Positions 1-12,210 of a DNA stretch of 64,000 nucleotides are shown here, piece by piece. The notes below the pieces were generated by a model that did no database searches, had not been told where the DNA came from, and saw only the letters and a list, made by a program, of their open reading frames with translations. Every line of letters starts with the position of its first letter. The stretch's first letter is position 1. The DNA lies in the NCBI GenBank assembly GCA_029532415.1, contig JAQOTA010000052.1, positions 372,001-436,000 of the forward strand. The letters are read 5' to 3'. The stretch is from Marasmius tenuissimus (taxonomy: Eukaryota; Basidiomycota; Agaricomycetes; Agaricales; Marasmiaceae). The translations under genes were made by a program, and so were the position numbers.

Positions 1-1200
1 CTTTTGCCCTGGCAGGTAAGACAGAGCCCCGTTAGCGGATGGATCCCCGTTGACAGTGGCTGCATATGGGAGCCCGTTATGAGTTTGATTTGGGGCCGTT
101 CCGACATCGCAAGCATCGTATGTGTAAGGCCACTGGCACGATAAGCCATTGATTAGCGAGGCTTCTCGTACGTGAGCTATCCGAAATGGTGAGCTCACCG
201 TTCCTTCGAGACTTGCACCGAATCCAGCGCGACCTGAGCGGATTGTCAGCAACCCTCAGATTCTCCGTGAAGATAGATCTACGACGTACCCAGATTCCCC
301 AAGGTCCACACAGCAGGCCAGAGTCCTACAACATTGTTGGCACCAGGCAGAACAACCGAAGTGACGATCAAGCCACCGGTAAAACAGAACTTGTTCCAAG
401 TCGATATCATGCCGCCTTCGTAGTGCAAGCCATGGGTCTCCTTACGCGACAGGGTCACCTTCAGGCTCCCATTTGCGGTGGTTACTGCCTCAGGGTCGTA
501 CCACTCCATATTGTTGGTCTGTTGACGGCGTTCGTGAACCAGCAAAGCGAGAGCTCCAAAGGTGACTCACCCCCCAGTAATGAAGATCCACCGCTTCCCA
601 GTACGGATCGTCTCCCGGATAAAAAGTCCGCCCGTCCTTGTTGAACTCATCGCTGAAAACCAACTGAAGCTCTTCATCGTCTCTGAAGGATATGTGCGTG
701 TAGGCTTCTTTGGGCGTGTCGAGGTCGATCAGGCCCCAATTACCGGGCATGCTTGGCACCTGATGAAATGAAATATTAATGAGGATTTGCGGGTGAGGTC
801 AAAGCAATTCATATTGTGCAATTGTCGAGTTCTTACTTGGCCTGACGCGTTAATTCCACCAAGGTTGAACCCTCCAAGAGAGGACATTTTATGCTGCGTG
901 AAAAAGGTGACGAGAGGGTATCCGGCACTGTTGAATATTCAGCGTAAATTCACATCCTAGCGACGGAGAATCACGTACAACAGGGTGAACATTCCAGCTC
1001 CAAGGATGAGGAGACACCCCAAATTCGATAAGCCGCGAGCTGTGAAGAAGGTCCCCCCAGAGTCATGCTGTCTATCGCGACGCGGATCGGGAGTGTGAAG
1101 CTCATCGTCGGGCTCTACATTTTTAGGCGAAATATCTGAGCCCCATGAGAACGGATCGGGTGAGAGAGAGAACTGTCGAATGGTCAGGCTGAAGAATCAC
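1..1200 (-). CDS. SKN1/KRE6-family beta-1,6-glucan synthesis protein (GH16-like), partial
   Basis: Only the N-terminal part is in the window; the gene runs off the left edge, so the catalytic GH16 residues cannot be checked. Reading right to left, a cytoplasmic segment with SPDPFSWGSDISP and PDPRRDRQHD leads into a single membrane span (about 975-1060), giving a type II membrane protein. After an intron starting GTACGT comes the luminal part: GNWGLIDLDTP, LVFSDEFNKDGRTFYPGDDP and YWEAVDLHYWG, then another short intron and NMEWYDPEAVTT, SWNKFCFTGG and GLWPAVWTLGNLG. These are hallmarks of the SKN1/KRE6 family, which supports cell-wall beta-1,6-glucan formation in the secretory pathway. A stop just upstream of the SPDPFSW exon, followed by a CAG acceptor, shows at least one more 5' exon, so the start is not fixed and the right-hand boundary is approximate. 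Confidence 0.9.
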
Positions 1201-1587
1201 ACTTCACTGCGTCAGACGCGTACTTTGTCGGCTAAGGAAGGAGCACTAGGGCAAGAACGAGCAGCACTAGCATCGTATGGAGAGCCGTTAGACTTGGGAT
1301 AACAAATAATAAGTGAGAATGTAAATTTTAAAAGTCAGTGATTGGGCAACCGACCGAAGAAAACGAGTGGTGTGAACGAAGAGATGGGCCTGTAACGAAG
1401 GAACTGGGAGTTGGACGGTCTCGAATAGACGAGGAAGGGTATGAATAGGATTGCTGGCCTTGGCCATGCTGGGTATGCTGCGTGTCGAAGTTCATGGTAA
1501 GAGGGAAGGAGGGAAGGTTAAGATTGGACGTCCGCTCAGCCGGTCATTGTACTTAAATTAGACTCGTCTAAATATTCATCTAAATAT
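1201..1587. other. Intergenic stretch with 5' part of the SKN1/KRE6-like gene
   Basis: This stretch lies between the coding exons of the SKN1/KRE6-like gene and the stop of the SNAPc-like gene; both are on the minus strand. It should hold the promoter and probably the first small exon(s) of the former. The sequence CTAAATATTCAT occurs twice in tandem near 1567-1590, at the 3' end of the neighbour. I see no other supported feature. Confidence 0.4.
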
Positions 1588-2741
1588 TCATTTCCACGTG
1601 TGTTCTCTAACCAAACCGAGCAGACCTTTCTCGCCTCCAATCTCTGCCTGTAACCGATCAACTCCAGTGCTTTGGCTGCTGTCTACCATTCTGCTGCTCC
1701 TCTCCTCACTGTCAATGAGCTCTTGAGCCTGCTTCACCCGCTCCAAGACCTCATGGCTGGAATTTGTGATAGCCCCCCTTCTGTCCGGGACATCGATGAG
1801 CTCCATTGCCGACAATAATAGCTCCTTGCTATCCTGGTACTGCGCCAAACTCCCCTGTGGCGGTTGAGCCAGGAGGTAATGTTCGCCGCTTTGTGGTTGC
1901 GACGTTTTGTGTATCCACTTGTCGATCCCTTCAAGAGCAGCCTTCGCTTTTTTTACCTTGTCGCGCTTGGTTGGCCGCCCTTTTTTGCTTTCGCCACTAT
2001 CTGTGGACGCCCCAACAATAGAAATGGTGTTCTGATCTAAATATACCTCTCGAGGCAGGCTGCGCGGATTTTGGGGCCCTGACTCCGAATTCGGCAGAAT
2101 GAAGAACGTCTCCGATTTGACAAGTTGATCCAAGAGGTAGCAAACGCTTGGCCTCAAGGGCTTGAGATGATCAGAGTTCATCAGCGTTGGTAGCAGCAGG
2201 AGCGACGAATAATGGTCTGTCAAAAGTGTTCAATCATACACCCAGGATAGATCATACGTGGTAGATATGCACCGTAAGGTATCGGGATATGACACACAGA
2301 ATATAACGGGGGTACGGAGCCCGATGGCTGCGTTTTGAAAAAGGTGTATAGGCCAAATAACGCAACCACTCGAGCGAACGTCGCTTCCGTTTTCACGGTG
2401 CGTTCTGTGCTCATAGTCAGAACATGTACTAGATTTGAGAGATACTGCGCACCTAGGAGTAGCCTCAGCGATACGTTGAGGAAAGCCTCTCGACTCGGTG
2501 GGTCAAACACCTTGAAGTGCATCCAATCCCATCCCTGTGCACACCAAACTTTTTTGAAGAGGGCGAAGGGTTGGTCAGGCTGCCGGACGTACTGCTCGTG
2601 GTACCCATGAATGAGTGTAGTGACATCTTCCCTAAATGGCAAGACGTAAAGAGAGGATGTGAAGTAGTACGGCTGGAGGCTAATGTCACCACGAGGACTG
2701 GGAGCAACAGACATTTGTGGGCGCCAGAGGGCGTTCCTCAT
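1588..2741 (-). CDS. Probable SNAPc subunit 1 (SNAP43-like) protein
   Basis: There are two exons. The first starts at 2741 and ends in IPIPY; an intron with donor GTGCAT and acceptor TTTTGACAG near 2210-2265 joins it in frame to DHYSSLLLLPTL. The N-terminal half is helical, with FREDVTTLIHGYHEQY, WDWMHFKVFDPPSREAF, RVVALFGLYTFFKTQP and YSVCHIPIPYDHYSSL. This pattern of a short conserved domain that ends in a few helices resembles the SNAP43 family, which belongs to the complex that starts snRNA transcription. The second half is charged and low in complexity, with KKGRPTKRDKVKKAK. I assign the family by pattern memory only, so it could be another conserved fungal nuclear protein. The start lies 137 bp from the divergent IMA1 gene, so the two probably share a promoter. 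Confidence 0.5.
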
Positions 2742-2878
2742 TGGTCGGCGGCTTTACCGGCCCGTGTCGCGTCATGTCTCACGTGATCTGATACACGCTC
2801 AACCTTGTTGGCCGAAAGGTTGCTCTCGACTACGAGGTCCTCCAAGGACCGTGCGCACCGACACTCATCTAAGGCCCG
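2742..2878. promoter_or_regulatory. Divergent promoter, SNAPc-like / IMA1
   Basis: The two start codons point away from each other across only 137 bp, so both 5' UTRs and core promoters must fit here. I see no clear TATA box. Confidence 0.5.
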
Positions 2879-4837
2879 ATGTTCCGCTCAAATGGTCAAG
2901 CACAATGTTACTTCTGCCACTCTCTAGTGGAATCACCTCGAAATCCCCAGAACTTCCGCTGCGCCGCTTGTGGGTGTTGGAACCGATACGATTCGAAGGG
3001 CGAAATTTTATCAGACGAACCTGCAATGCATGATGAAGCACTCAACTTGAGATCCTTCTCGAAACGCGGTGCGTACTAATCACGTCTGAGTGTGCCGCAG
3101 ATGACTGATAGGTTCGTTTCTAGCTTCTCCAAGCAAAAACAGTCTACCCACTATATTTGGGAAAGGGAACCCCAGCGCATTCTGTCGCAGCTGCCAGACG
3201 AATCAGATGCTAATATTAAATCTGTTATCCAACTACCTGCCAGCGCAAACAGTGAGTCGGGAAGTTAGCTATTCCAACACTGGGTAACCAATCCGCATCC
3301 TCCAGGATTCTAGTTACGAACGCCGTCTCGAGGAGTTACCTGCCTACAAAGAATCTCTTCATTCACGGTATCCACCTGTGTGCGAAGACTGCCTCCCTAT
3401 AGTGGAGGAAGAAATACAGAAGAAGAACACTATGGCGCGCTCACAAGCTCTTGGGGGATGGCTCAAAGAGACGAAGGGGAAAGACCGCCAAAGAAGAGTA
3501 TCAGGACCAACAGTCGAACGAAATAAGGTCATTAAAGAGATGGTTGCTTGGCGGATACGAGGCTTTCTGTGGGCTCTGGGTCTTGCGTTGTCCGTGATTG
3601 GTAATAGCTTCGGTGCGTCAAGACTATCTTCCACGCGTCTTCACTTACATATCGCTCTGCCACAGGCGCTCTCGGGTATTCTTTCCCGTGGCCTTTGCGA
3701 ATACTAGTACCAGTGTCGCCGTTTCTTGTCGTCTTGTCGTTAATATGGACAGCATGGGATCCGACCTACTCGTCCTTCCGAAAGGCGCAAATACAGGGGC
3801 GCGACGTTCGCCTACGAGGCAAGAAGGAATATATTGTCAGTGATGATCTCAGATGTATTATGAACGCGTCTGATCCCCTTATTTCTCAAGGTTCTACAAA
3901 TGCTTGCCTGGTCGGTGCGGCTCGTTACGTCTTCACTCCTTGCCATACAACGGCGCTCTCCAGATTTAGACTATTTACACCTGTCTCGGCCCCTCTCATC
4001 TCGGTCAAGGCTGTATTTTGGGTTGTCTCTATTAATGGAGCTAATTGTGCGTGTCTTCGCGTTTCTCTGCTGTTGCCAGGCTCAATGACCAATACACAGA
4101 TATTGATACGATCGTTGACCGTTCTGCGTATCCAAACACCGCCCTCTATTCGTCTAATTGATACCGACAGCCACAAGCTTGGATTTTCGCGCTCAGCAAC
4201 ACCCAATCCTGACCCTAGTAGCCACGGTCGCTCCTCAACGCCAGCACCATCGAAGATCGCCTCTGCTTCCGAGCCCGATCTGTTCGCCTCCCTATCTCTC
4301 TCCTCGAAACCTGTCCTCAAAAGCCATGTATTTGGCCTTCCGTCGATGGGATCTCCAACAAACCCTAGTCCCCAGAAAGAGGACGACCAGATGGACTGGA
4401 CGCCGACCGATGAGAATTCCTCACAACGGCGCAAACAACAACCCTCGTCCGAAGGCGACGAACCGGGGTTCTGGTTACACCCGCAGCGCTTCTTCGCTCC
4501 TGAGCAACCCACGGGACTGGAGACACTATTTGAAAAGACCAAACTCTCGGACGACGTCACCATGTCCGATTCTACTAATGCCGGAGGACGCAGGGGGAAG
4601 CGGGCTCTGTCGGTCTGGGAGGACCATCTGTTCCGGTGGTGGTGGCTGTATGTAGGAGCTGTTGTCGCTATTCTGGGGGTCGGATTGTATGTCTGGATTG
4701 GCAAGGGGCATCAAACCAACATGCCACTTTCCGTTCCTTCGGATGATCATCAATCAGACCCGTTGAATGCTGGTGTCTTCCGCCATATCGTCCATTCCGA
4801 ATCGCAGCATGGCAGTCATGAACATGTAGAACAGTAA
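2879..4837 (+). CDS. IMA1: Inner nuclear membrane protein Ima1/Samp1 (TMEM201) homologue
   Basis: The N-terminus is the Ima1_N zinc-binding domain: QCYFCHS, FRCAACGCWNRYD, then AFCRSCQTNQ and RYPPVCEDC, giving four Cys pairs. The motif NLLSNYLP followed by YERRLEELPAYK is also typical. Exons join over several short introns; GNSFG continues to ALGYSFPWPLRILVP, KKEYI to VLQMLAW, and LLMELI to ILIRSL. About five membrane spans follow, at 3560-3610, 3690-3760, 3900-3950, 4015-4046 with the following exon, and a last one (WWWLYVGAVVAILGVGLYVW) at 4630-4700. Between the last two spans lies a long Ser/Pro-rich segment. Family members sit in the inner nuclear membrane and help tie chromatin and LINC complexes to the envelope. 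Total length is roughly 550 residues, in the family range. Exon ends at 4046 and about 4100 are the least certain. Confidence 0.85.
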
Positions 4838-5314
4838 TTTACTTGATACCCCTTCACATCAATCCACGGAAGCACGTATTGGTGGAAACCAGCAATACAT
4901 TCATTGCCTCTACATTCTAGACCTCAAGCAAACCCCGTCAGAACCCAACGAGAACAAAAGTATCTGGCCTGAAATTCGAAAACTAGAAATAATTGCCAGC
5001 AGGAATTCCTGGGTCTCCGAACAGTAAGTATCGAAAAGGGTCCTTCCGGGTATTACGTCGAACAGGCCTAAATGAAAGTGTCCTTCTCTAGAAAGAATTA
5101 GGTATACGAGGTGAAGATGAAGATATAGATGAGGGGTTTATATATGTATGCCGAAGAAATAGATCAACCAGCGGCAAGGAAGGATCGTATGAGTGGAAAG
5201 AGGGTGAGAGTAGAGAATGCCAGACCGATGCTGAAGTAAACGACTCGCGCGCATCGACTGTATTGTGACCGTTGCAAACCGTGTTATTCTCCTCCTATTC
5301 GTCAGACTCTTCGT
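4838..5314. other. Intergenic region between convergent genes
   Basis: This holds the 3' UTRs and terminators of IMA1 (plus strand) and of the mucin-like membrane protein (minus strand). It is A/T-richer than the flanking exons. I see no further gene or repeat. Confidence 0.4.
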
Positions 5315-6477
5315 TTAATATCTGCCGTAGGGGGTTTGGTGATGAAGGGGAACCCCATTATCGTAATTGGGCCTGTTGAAGCTGGGTCCCCGGGAGAGTT
5401 CTTGCATAGGCCCTGGACTGGGGCCGCGGGCAAGGTCGGCGTAGCCGCCAACTGGGGCAAGGTGAGTAGTTCCAGCGGTGAAGTCGTGTTCCATGCCACC
5501 GCGGTGACCGTGATCTGAACCGCCATGGCCGGAGGCAGAGGTGGCGCCGTAGCCACCATTGCCGGTGACGCCAGAGCGGAAGGACGAAGCATTTGAGAAA
5601 CGTCTGCGGTTAGCCGGGATGATACCTTCGTCTGCGCTGGTTGGTTGCCAGTCAATGGGTTGGAGACGTTCGTCGAACTTGGAGGACCTGGCAAGCTTCC
5701 ACTTGCGGAAGATTGTCCAAATGAGAAGAACAGCACCGACGGATGAAGCGATGACGATGAGAACAGTCAAGGCGGTGTTTCTGGCCTTGTTATTGTCGCT
5801 GCTGGCACCACTCTGAGTGTTGGTTTCCTCGGACTGTTGAGCAACGGGAGCGGTCGAAGTAACGGTGACCGGCTTTCCGTCGCTCGTGATCACGATCTCA
5901 GTCTCTTCGGGGGCCTGGGTGACCTTAATACCTTCCGCGGAGGTGGTTGGGGAGGTAGTGGTAGTGGGAGACGAGGCTGCGGAGTTAGAGCTGGCACTTG
6001 CGCTCGTGCTCGCACTGTTGCTGGTGCTGGGACTTGCGCTGGCACTAGCACTACTTGCACTGGCGCTGGCGCTACGACTAGCACTGTTGCTGGCACTACT
6101 CGGCGCTGACGACTAGGAACAGAGTCAAGAAATGTACAACTGATTCAGTAGAAAATCACGCACGGTAGACGGCGGGGCTGAGGAAGCGGGTGATGAAGCG
6201 GTGGTGCTAGCAGACGTTACAGGGAGGCCCGTCGTGGCAGAGGCCGTGGCAGGGGTCGTAGCAGGGGTACCTGTGGTCGTAGCAGTTTCTGAGGGATCGC
6301 CAAATATGCCACCACCCAAGATCTGAGGTGAACGTTTCTTGATCAGGCGGTTAAAACCATGATTTCTTCGGTGAACGGCTTGAAAATCGTTGGTTGCGGA
6401 AACGGGGGATAGGGAGGAGATGAACACGAGGGAAACAACGAGCGTGAGGGTTAATTTCTTGGATTTGTTTGAGAGCA
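5315..6477 (-). CDS. Mucin-like single-pass membrane protein (Mid2/WSC-sensor-like layout)
   Basis: The chosen start at 6477 gives a clear signal peptide (LTLTLVVSLVFISSLSPVSA). A dibasic-rich segment (LIKKRSPQILGGG) follows, then a long Thr/Ser/Ala/Pro-rich ectodomain broken by one intron near 6115-6165. A stretch of about 60 residues is almost pure Ser/Ala (5940-6113). Next come KVTQAPEETEIVIT, a membrane span (TALTVLIVIASSVGAVLLIWTIF), a basic stop-transfer segment and a cytoplasmic tail of about 140 residues rich in Gly, Ser and His. The layout matches O-mannosylated stress sensors or other wall-spanning proteins of fungi, but no conserved sensor domain is visible, so the role is inferred from architecture only. 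An upstream in-frame Met at 6649 exists, but it would place the signal peptide internally. Confidence 0.75.
5936..6115 (-). repeat. Ser/Ala-coding degenerate repeat tract
   Basis: Short repeats of GCACT, GCGCT and GGCACT alternate across about 180 bp and encode a near-pure Ser/Ala stretch in the ectodomain of the mucin-like protein. The tract is low-complexity coding sequence and a likely spot for length variation. Confidence 0.7.
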
Positions 6478-7019
6478 TTTTAGATCTGAGAGCCGGCAAA
6501 TCGTCAATAAAACTTTTCCTGAAAGATGGACGACAGGAAGAAAGTGCCAGCACGTAGGGGAGTGGTGACTGTTCAGTTGAAAGAAAGGAATAAAAAGGAG
6601 ATGCCCGAAAACCAACTAGCATCAAACAATAGAGCTTGGAGATAGACACTTACGAAAACCTAACAGCTGGGACTACACCGGGAGGTCAGAAGACACTAGA
6701 TATTTGATGAGAGCGCTAAATGGTGTATGTCGACGCTCAGCTGGTGGTTTTTTCTGAAAGGAGTGCCAGAGCTTGAGAGAAGGTTAGAAAAAGGAACGAA
6801 AATGTTACGAAACGTGACAACCAGTGCGTGAAGCGGCTGTCAAGGAAACAGGAACAATTCACACCATTCACACGCACAAGAAATTAAAAGGTGACCCTGT
6901 TTCAACGCCCTCATGCAAAATCCATTACAGTACTACAAAAGAAAATGAGAATGAGAATGGCTACGAAATATGTAACAGGTTTATCTTCGTGTAAATGTCC
7001 GTAACAGATCGATAACTAC
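6478..7019. promoter_or_regulatory. Upstream region of the mucin-like gene and 3' end of the heparinase-like gene
   Basis: Both neighbours are on the minus strand. This stretch therefore holds the promoter of the mucin-like gene and the 3' UTR of the heparinase-like gene. I see no TATA box in the right orientation and no ORF worth calling. Confidence 0.4.
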
Positions 7020-9571
7020 TTAGTTGTGACTCGTCAACGACCAGTCGTCCAGGTTCACGGAGGATGGAGTGACCATCTTGGGGTTTCCTTCCCATTGCGG
7101 GTTGAACAGGACTTGGATGTTGTTTGTGCCAGCCTCGAGTTCGATGATCACCACAGAGATACCGGTATTATCTTGGTCAGGGATGGGCGGCGTTGGATCA
7201 GTGTTGAATCTGGTCGCGGTAGAGGTCGTGAACTTGGCTCCGGAAGGGCTGAGAATTTGCATGGTCATCTTCTTTCCATCTCTCTCCAAGGTCGCTGTCG
7301 ATCCATCTGGTGTCACAGTGGCGTTCGTGTGCATTCTCCACTGGATGGCAGAGGACGACGTGATCTCGTCCTGAATGAGGACCTGTTTCCTGCCGTTCAG
7401 GACACGAACACCGCGTTTGGCCGAAGTACTGAATGAAGGGGGGATCAGTGACGCACACGATAGGAGTGACAAGCGGCGCTTACACGTCAAAGTATGCCGA
7501 CGTGATATCGGCTGTCCAGAAAGCTGTAGAGTCTTCGGGGACAGTGAAAACGGTGCTGGAACCTTGCTTAGTTTCGGAGGAACCCTTGTTCAAGACCTTG
7601 GGAGCAGAAGCGACGTTCTGATTGACCCTGTTGACGAGGAGAGTGTTCTGGCCTTCAGTCATCTTACGATAATAGGTCCATCGCGCGCTCTGCTGTGTGT
7701 CATTGCTGAAATAGAGAGGGGAACGGTAATCCGCAGAGCCGAACTCTCCAGCCCATCGAGTACCGAGAGCGTCGATCACGAAATCTCCAACGTCGAGGTC
7801 ATTGTGCGTTTCATGTCCTTGGTTCTTCCCAGCTTTCATGGCAACGAAGAGAGCGTTGAGATCGGTCCAACTGCTTCTCATCGAAACCCACTGATCGAGC
7901 TCATTGTCGAAGAAAGCGTCCAAATTCTTGTTGTCCCAGAATGCTCCGTTGACAGCAGGGTTGTACCAGAACATGCTCCATGGCTCTGCAGCATCGGCCT
8001 GCTCACGCTGGAAGAGGGCAAACTCGGGTCGGTTGTAGAGGTTGGAGTACAGGATCATGGAGTTGGCGGTGGAAGAGAATTTGTTGGGACCGTGGTCTCC
8101 CCAGTCGAAAAGCGAGGTGGGACCATAGGCGTACATATGGTAATCTCCGGTCTTCTGGAAGTTGGGGTTGATATCGGCGAGACCATAATGAGATCCGGTG
8201 GCTGTCATCAACGCAGAAGTCATCTCTGCGTGTCCTGTAGTACCGAAGTACCAATAGTTGGCTGTCTCCCTCCATGTACCATCGTCGGAGACTGCCATCG
8301 CGCAATTTTGTTTCGCGTTGTCGACCGTGAGGCCCAACAGCGTTTCTGCGTTGTTGGTCTCATCTTCTCCGAGGATGGCGAGAGAAGCCATGGTCAAACC
8401 ACCATTGCAGACGCAGTTCCAGTTACCGAAGATGTTGTTCCTCCACCATCCGAAGAAGACGGACGTATCGGTATAAGCCCGGACACCGTACGAAAGAGCG
8501 TATTTGTTGAGAGTGAAACGAATCTGTGACTTCTGCTCGTCTGTCCAAACGTCGTGCAACCAGTCGTAGGCAATGGCGTACGCGGCAGCAAACTCAGCGG
8601 CATCGAGGAAGTGGTTCGAGTTCCATTTATCGTCGTCGGGCCCGAAGGAGGTAGTACCATTTCCTGCAGCATTCTTTTCCGGGTGTGAGCCTTCGCAACC
8701 ACGTCGAATTTAGAACACTCCAGGACATACCCTGATCTCAAGCCAAGTACGGTCGACCCATTTCGTGTCCTTGGTGACTCGGTAAACATATGCAAAGGCC
8801 TTGACACGCGCCTTGATTTCTCTCGCATTGTCCAAAATACCACTGTCACCGTCCATAACGTACCTGACAGGGTCGAGGTTGAGCCAGTCGGAGGCGTTGC
8901 GGAAGATAGTCTCGTTCCACCCTTTGAGGTAAGGATCGTTCTTGGCCAAGTTGGGTAGTGCGTCCCACATGTAAGCAGGTGCAATGAGACGGGGTCTGTC
9001 GGGTCTGACGGATAGAGGGCTGGGACTGGAGGGCTTGAAACTGTCTTCAGGCCATGCCAGGGCATTGTTGGAGGATTTGTGGAAGGTGGGCTGCCCAAAT
9101 GCGGCGGAGTTTGTCTACCACAAGAAAAGTCAGAGCCCTATCAACGCTAGAAAAATTTTCCCAAGGACCCACTGTGGAAGGATACACGGGGACCATGAAC
9201 AGGCTATTGGTAGCCGTTGCGTATCGTCCAATAGCAAGCTTCGCACTAGCAGCCGAGCTGGCTTCCGCCTCTGCTGACTTGCTACCGGAGCTACCGTTCG
9301 AGTTGTTGTTGTGAGACTTGATTCCGACCACGATACCGACAACAGCACCAATGATCACTAAAATTCCGATTGGGATACCAAACTTGACCAATGGACTGGT
9401 GCCTTTCTTCTGTGGAGCAGGTGTGATGTATCCGGTCGACTGACTGTAGTAGGGGTCGCCTCCGCCGTACGGATTGTTGTTGTTGCCATACTCGGCGTTG
9501 TTTCCGGTAGAGGAGTAATTAGGGTGCGCGGCAGTGGATTGATTGGGATTTAAAGTGTTATAGCTAGCCAT
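7020..9571 (-). CDS. Heparinase II/III-like protein with N-terminal membrane anchor
   Basis: The start at 9571 begins a cytoplasmic segment rich in Asn, Gly and Tyr. A membrane span follows (VKFGIPIGILVIIGAVVGIVVGI), then a Ser/Ala linker, so this is a type II membrane protein. The luminal part opens with NSAAFGQPTFHKSSNNA and runs through APAYMWDALPNLA, TWLEIR, FLDAAEFAAAYAIAYDWL and NIFGNWNCVCNGG to FGTTGHAEMTSAL. The motif HETHNDLDVGDFVIDALG followed by TRWAGEFG at about 7740-7815 is typical of the heparinase II/III fold: an alpha/alpha toroid followed by a beta-sandwich. The C-terminal exon (7020-7430) is beta-rich. Bacterial relatives cleave acidic polysaccharides by elimination; the substrate of the fungal membrane-bound forms is not clear to me. 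At least three introns are visible, near 7430-7485, 8660-8730 and 9115-9180. Length is about 780 residues. Confidence 0.8.
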
Positions 9572-11677
<2,106 letters not shown>

Positions 11678-12210
11678 GGAGAGAGTTCGTGATCAAATGT
11701 GAAGAAGAGTGCGGGGAGGTTTTATGTCAAAGGACAAGATCCGTGAGGGTAGATTGGACCGTTCATGACGGGTCCGATCCGGCAAATGCTTACCCGGTCC
11801 TCCCGCTGCTCTTATTACTACTTCGTAGTACATAGGTAAGTACTCGAGATGGTCCTTCGAGAGGGTAATAGCCATCTTTCCTCATCTGGAGTCAGTTGCG
11901 GGTACTCATAGACATCTTAGACCTCATCATAGGTAGGAGAACAGGCAGGGCTTCACGCGGTTCCTCTCAGCGTCAGGAGTCTGGGTGGACCGTAGTGGTG
12001 GCGCAGACGCCGAGCTGGAAGTTCGCTTTTGCCAACGGAGCCTGGAGTAGTGGTTTGCGAGGAAAACATGGCTTTCTGATTCAAGAAGTACTGGTACACT
12101 ATACTCGTTACAAGGTGCCTATCGTCGATGCTGGACATCGGTCGTCAGTTCAAACATCATGAGTTATTATGCGTATGAGATCGTAGAGAGGTGATGATTC
12201 ACCGCATGAC
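11678..12210. promoter_or_regulatory. Thiolase promoter region
   Basis: This 533-bp stretch lies upstream of thiolase and 3' of the transporter. It contains a perfect 6-bp-stem inverted repeat (TACTAC-ttc-GTAGTA, 11816-11830), directly followed by the second copy of the 14-mer TACATAGGTAAGTA. No ORF there is supported. Confidence 0.5.
11816..11842. repeat. Inverted repeat overlapping 14-bp direct repeat copy 2
   Basis: TACTAC-ttc-GTAGTA (11816-11830) runs into TACATAGGTAAGTA (11829-11842). The latter is identical to 9848-9861 on the other side of the thiolase gene. Confidence 0.7.

Noticed and set aside
3925..4704. Open frame of 259 codons on the minus strand
   Set aside because: It is antisense to the last exons of IMA1 and has no recognisable motif.
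5936..6115. Possible tandem-repeat array or CRISPR-like structure
   Set aside because: The repeats are short, degenerate, in frame and encode Ser/Ala. No unique spacers are seen.
7375..8529. Open frame of 384 codons on the plus strand
   Set aside because: It lies exactly opposite the heparinase-like exon, which has clear family motifs. It is an antisense shadow of a GC-biased coding exon.
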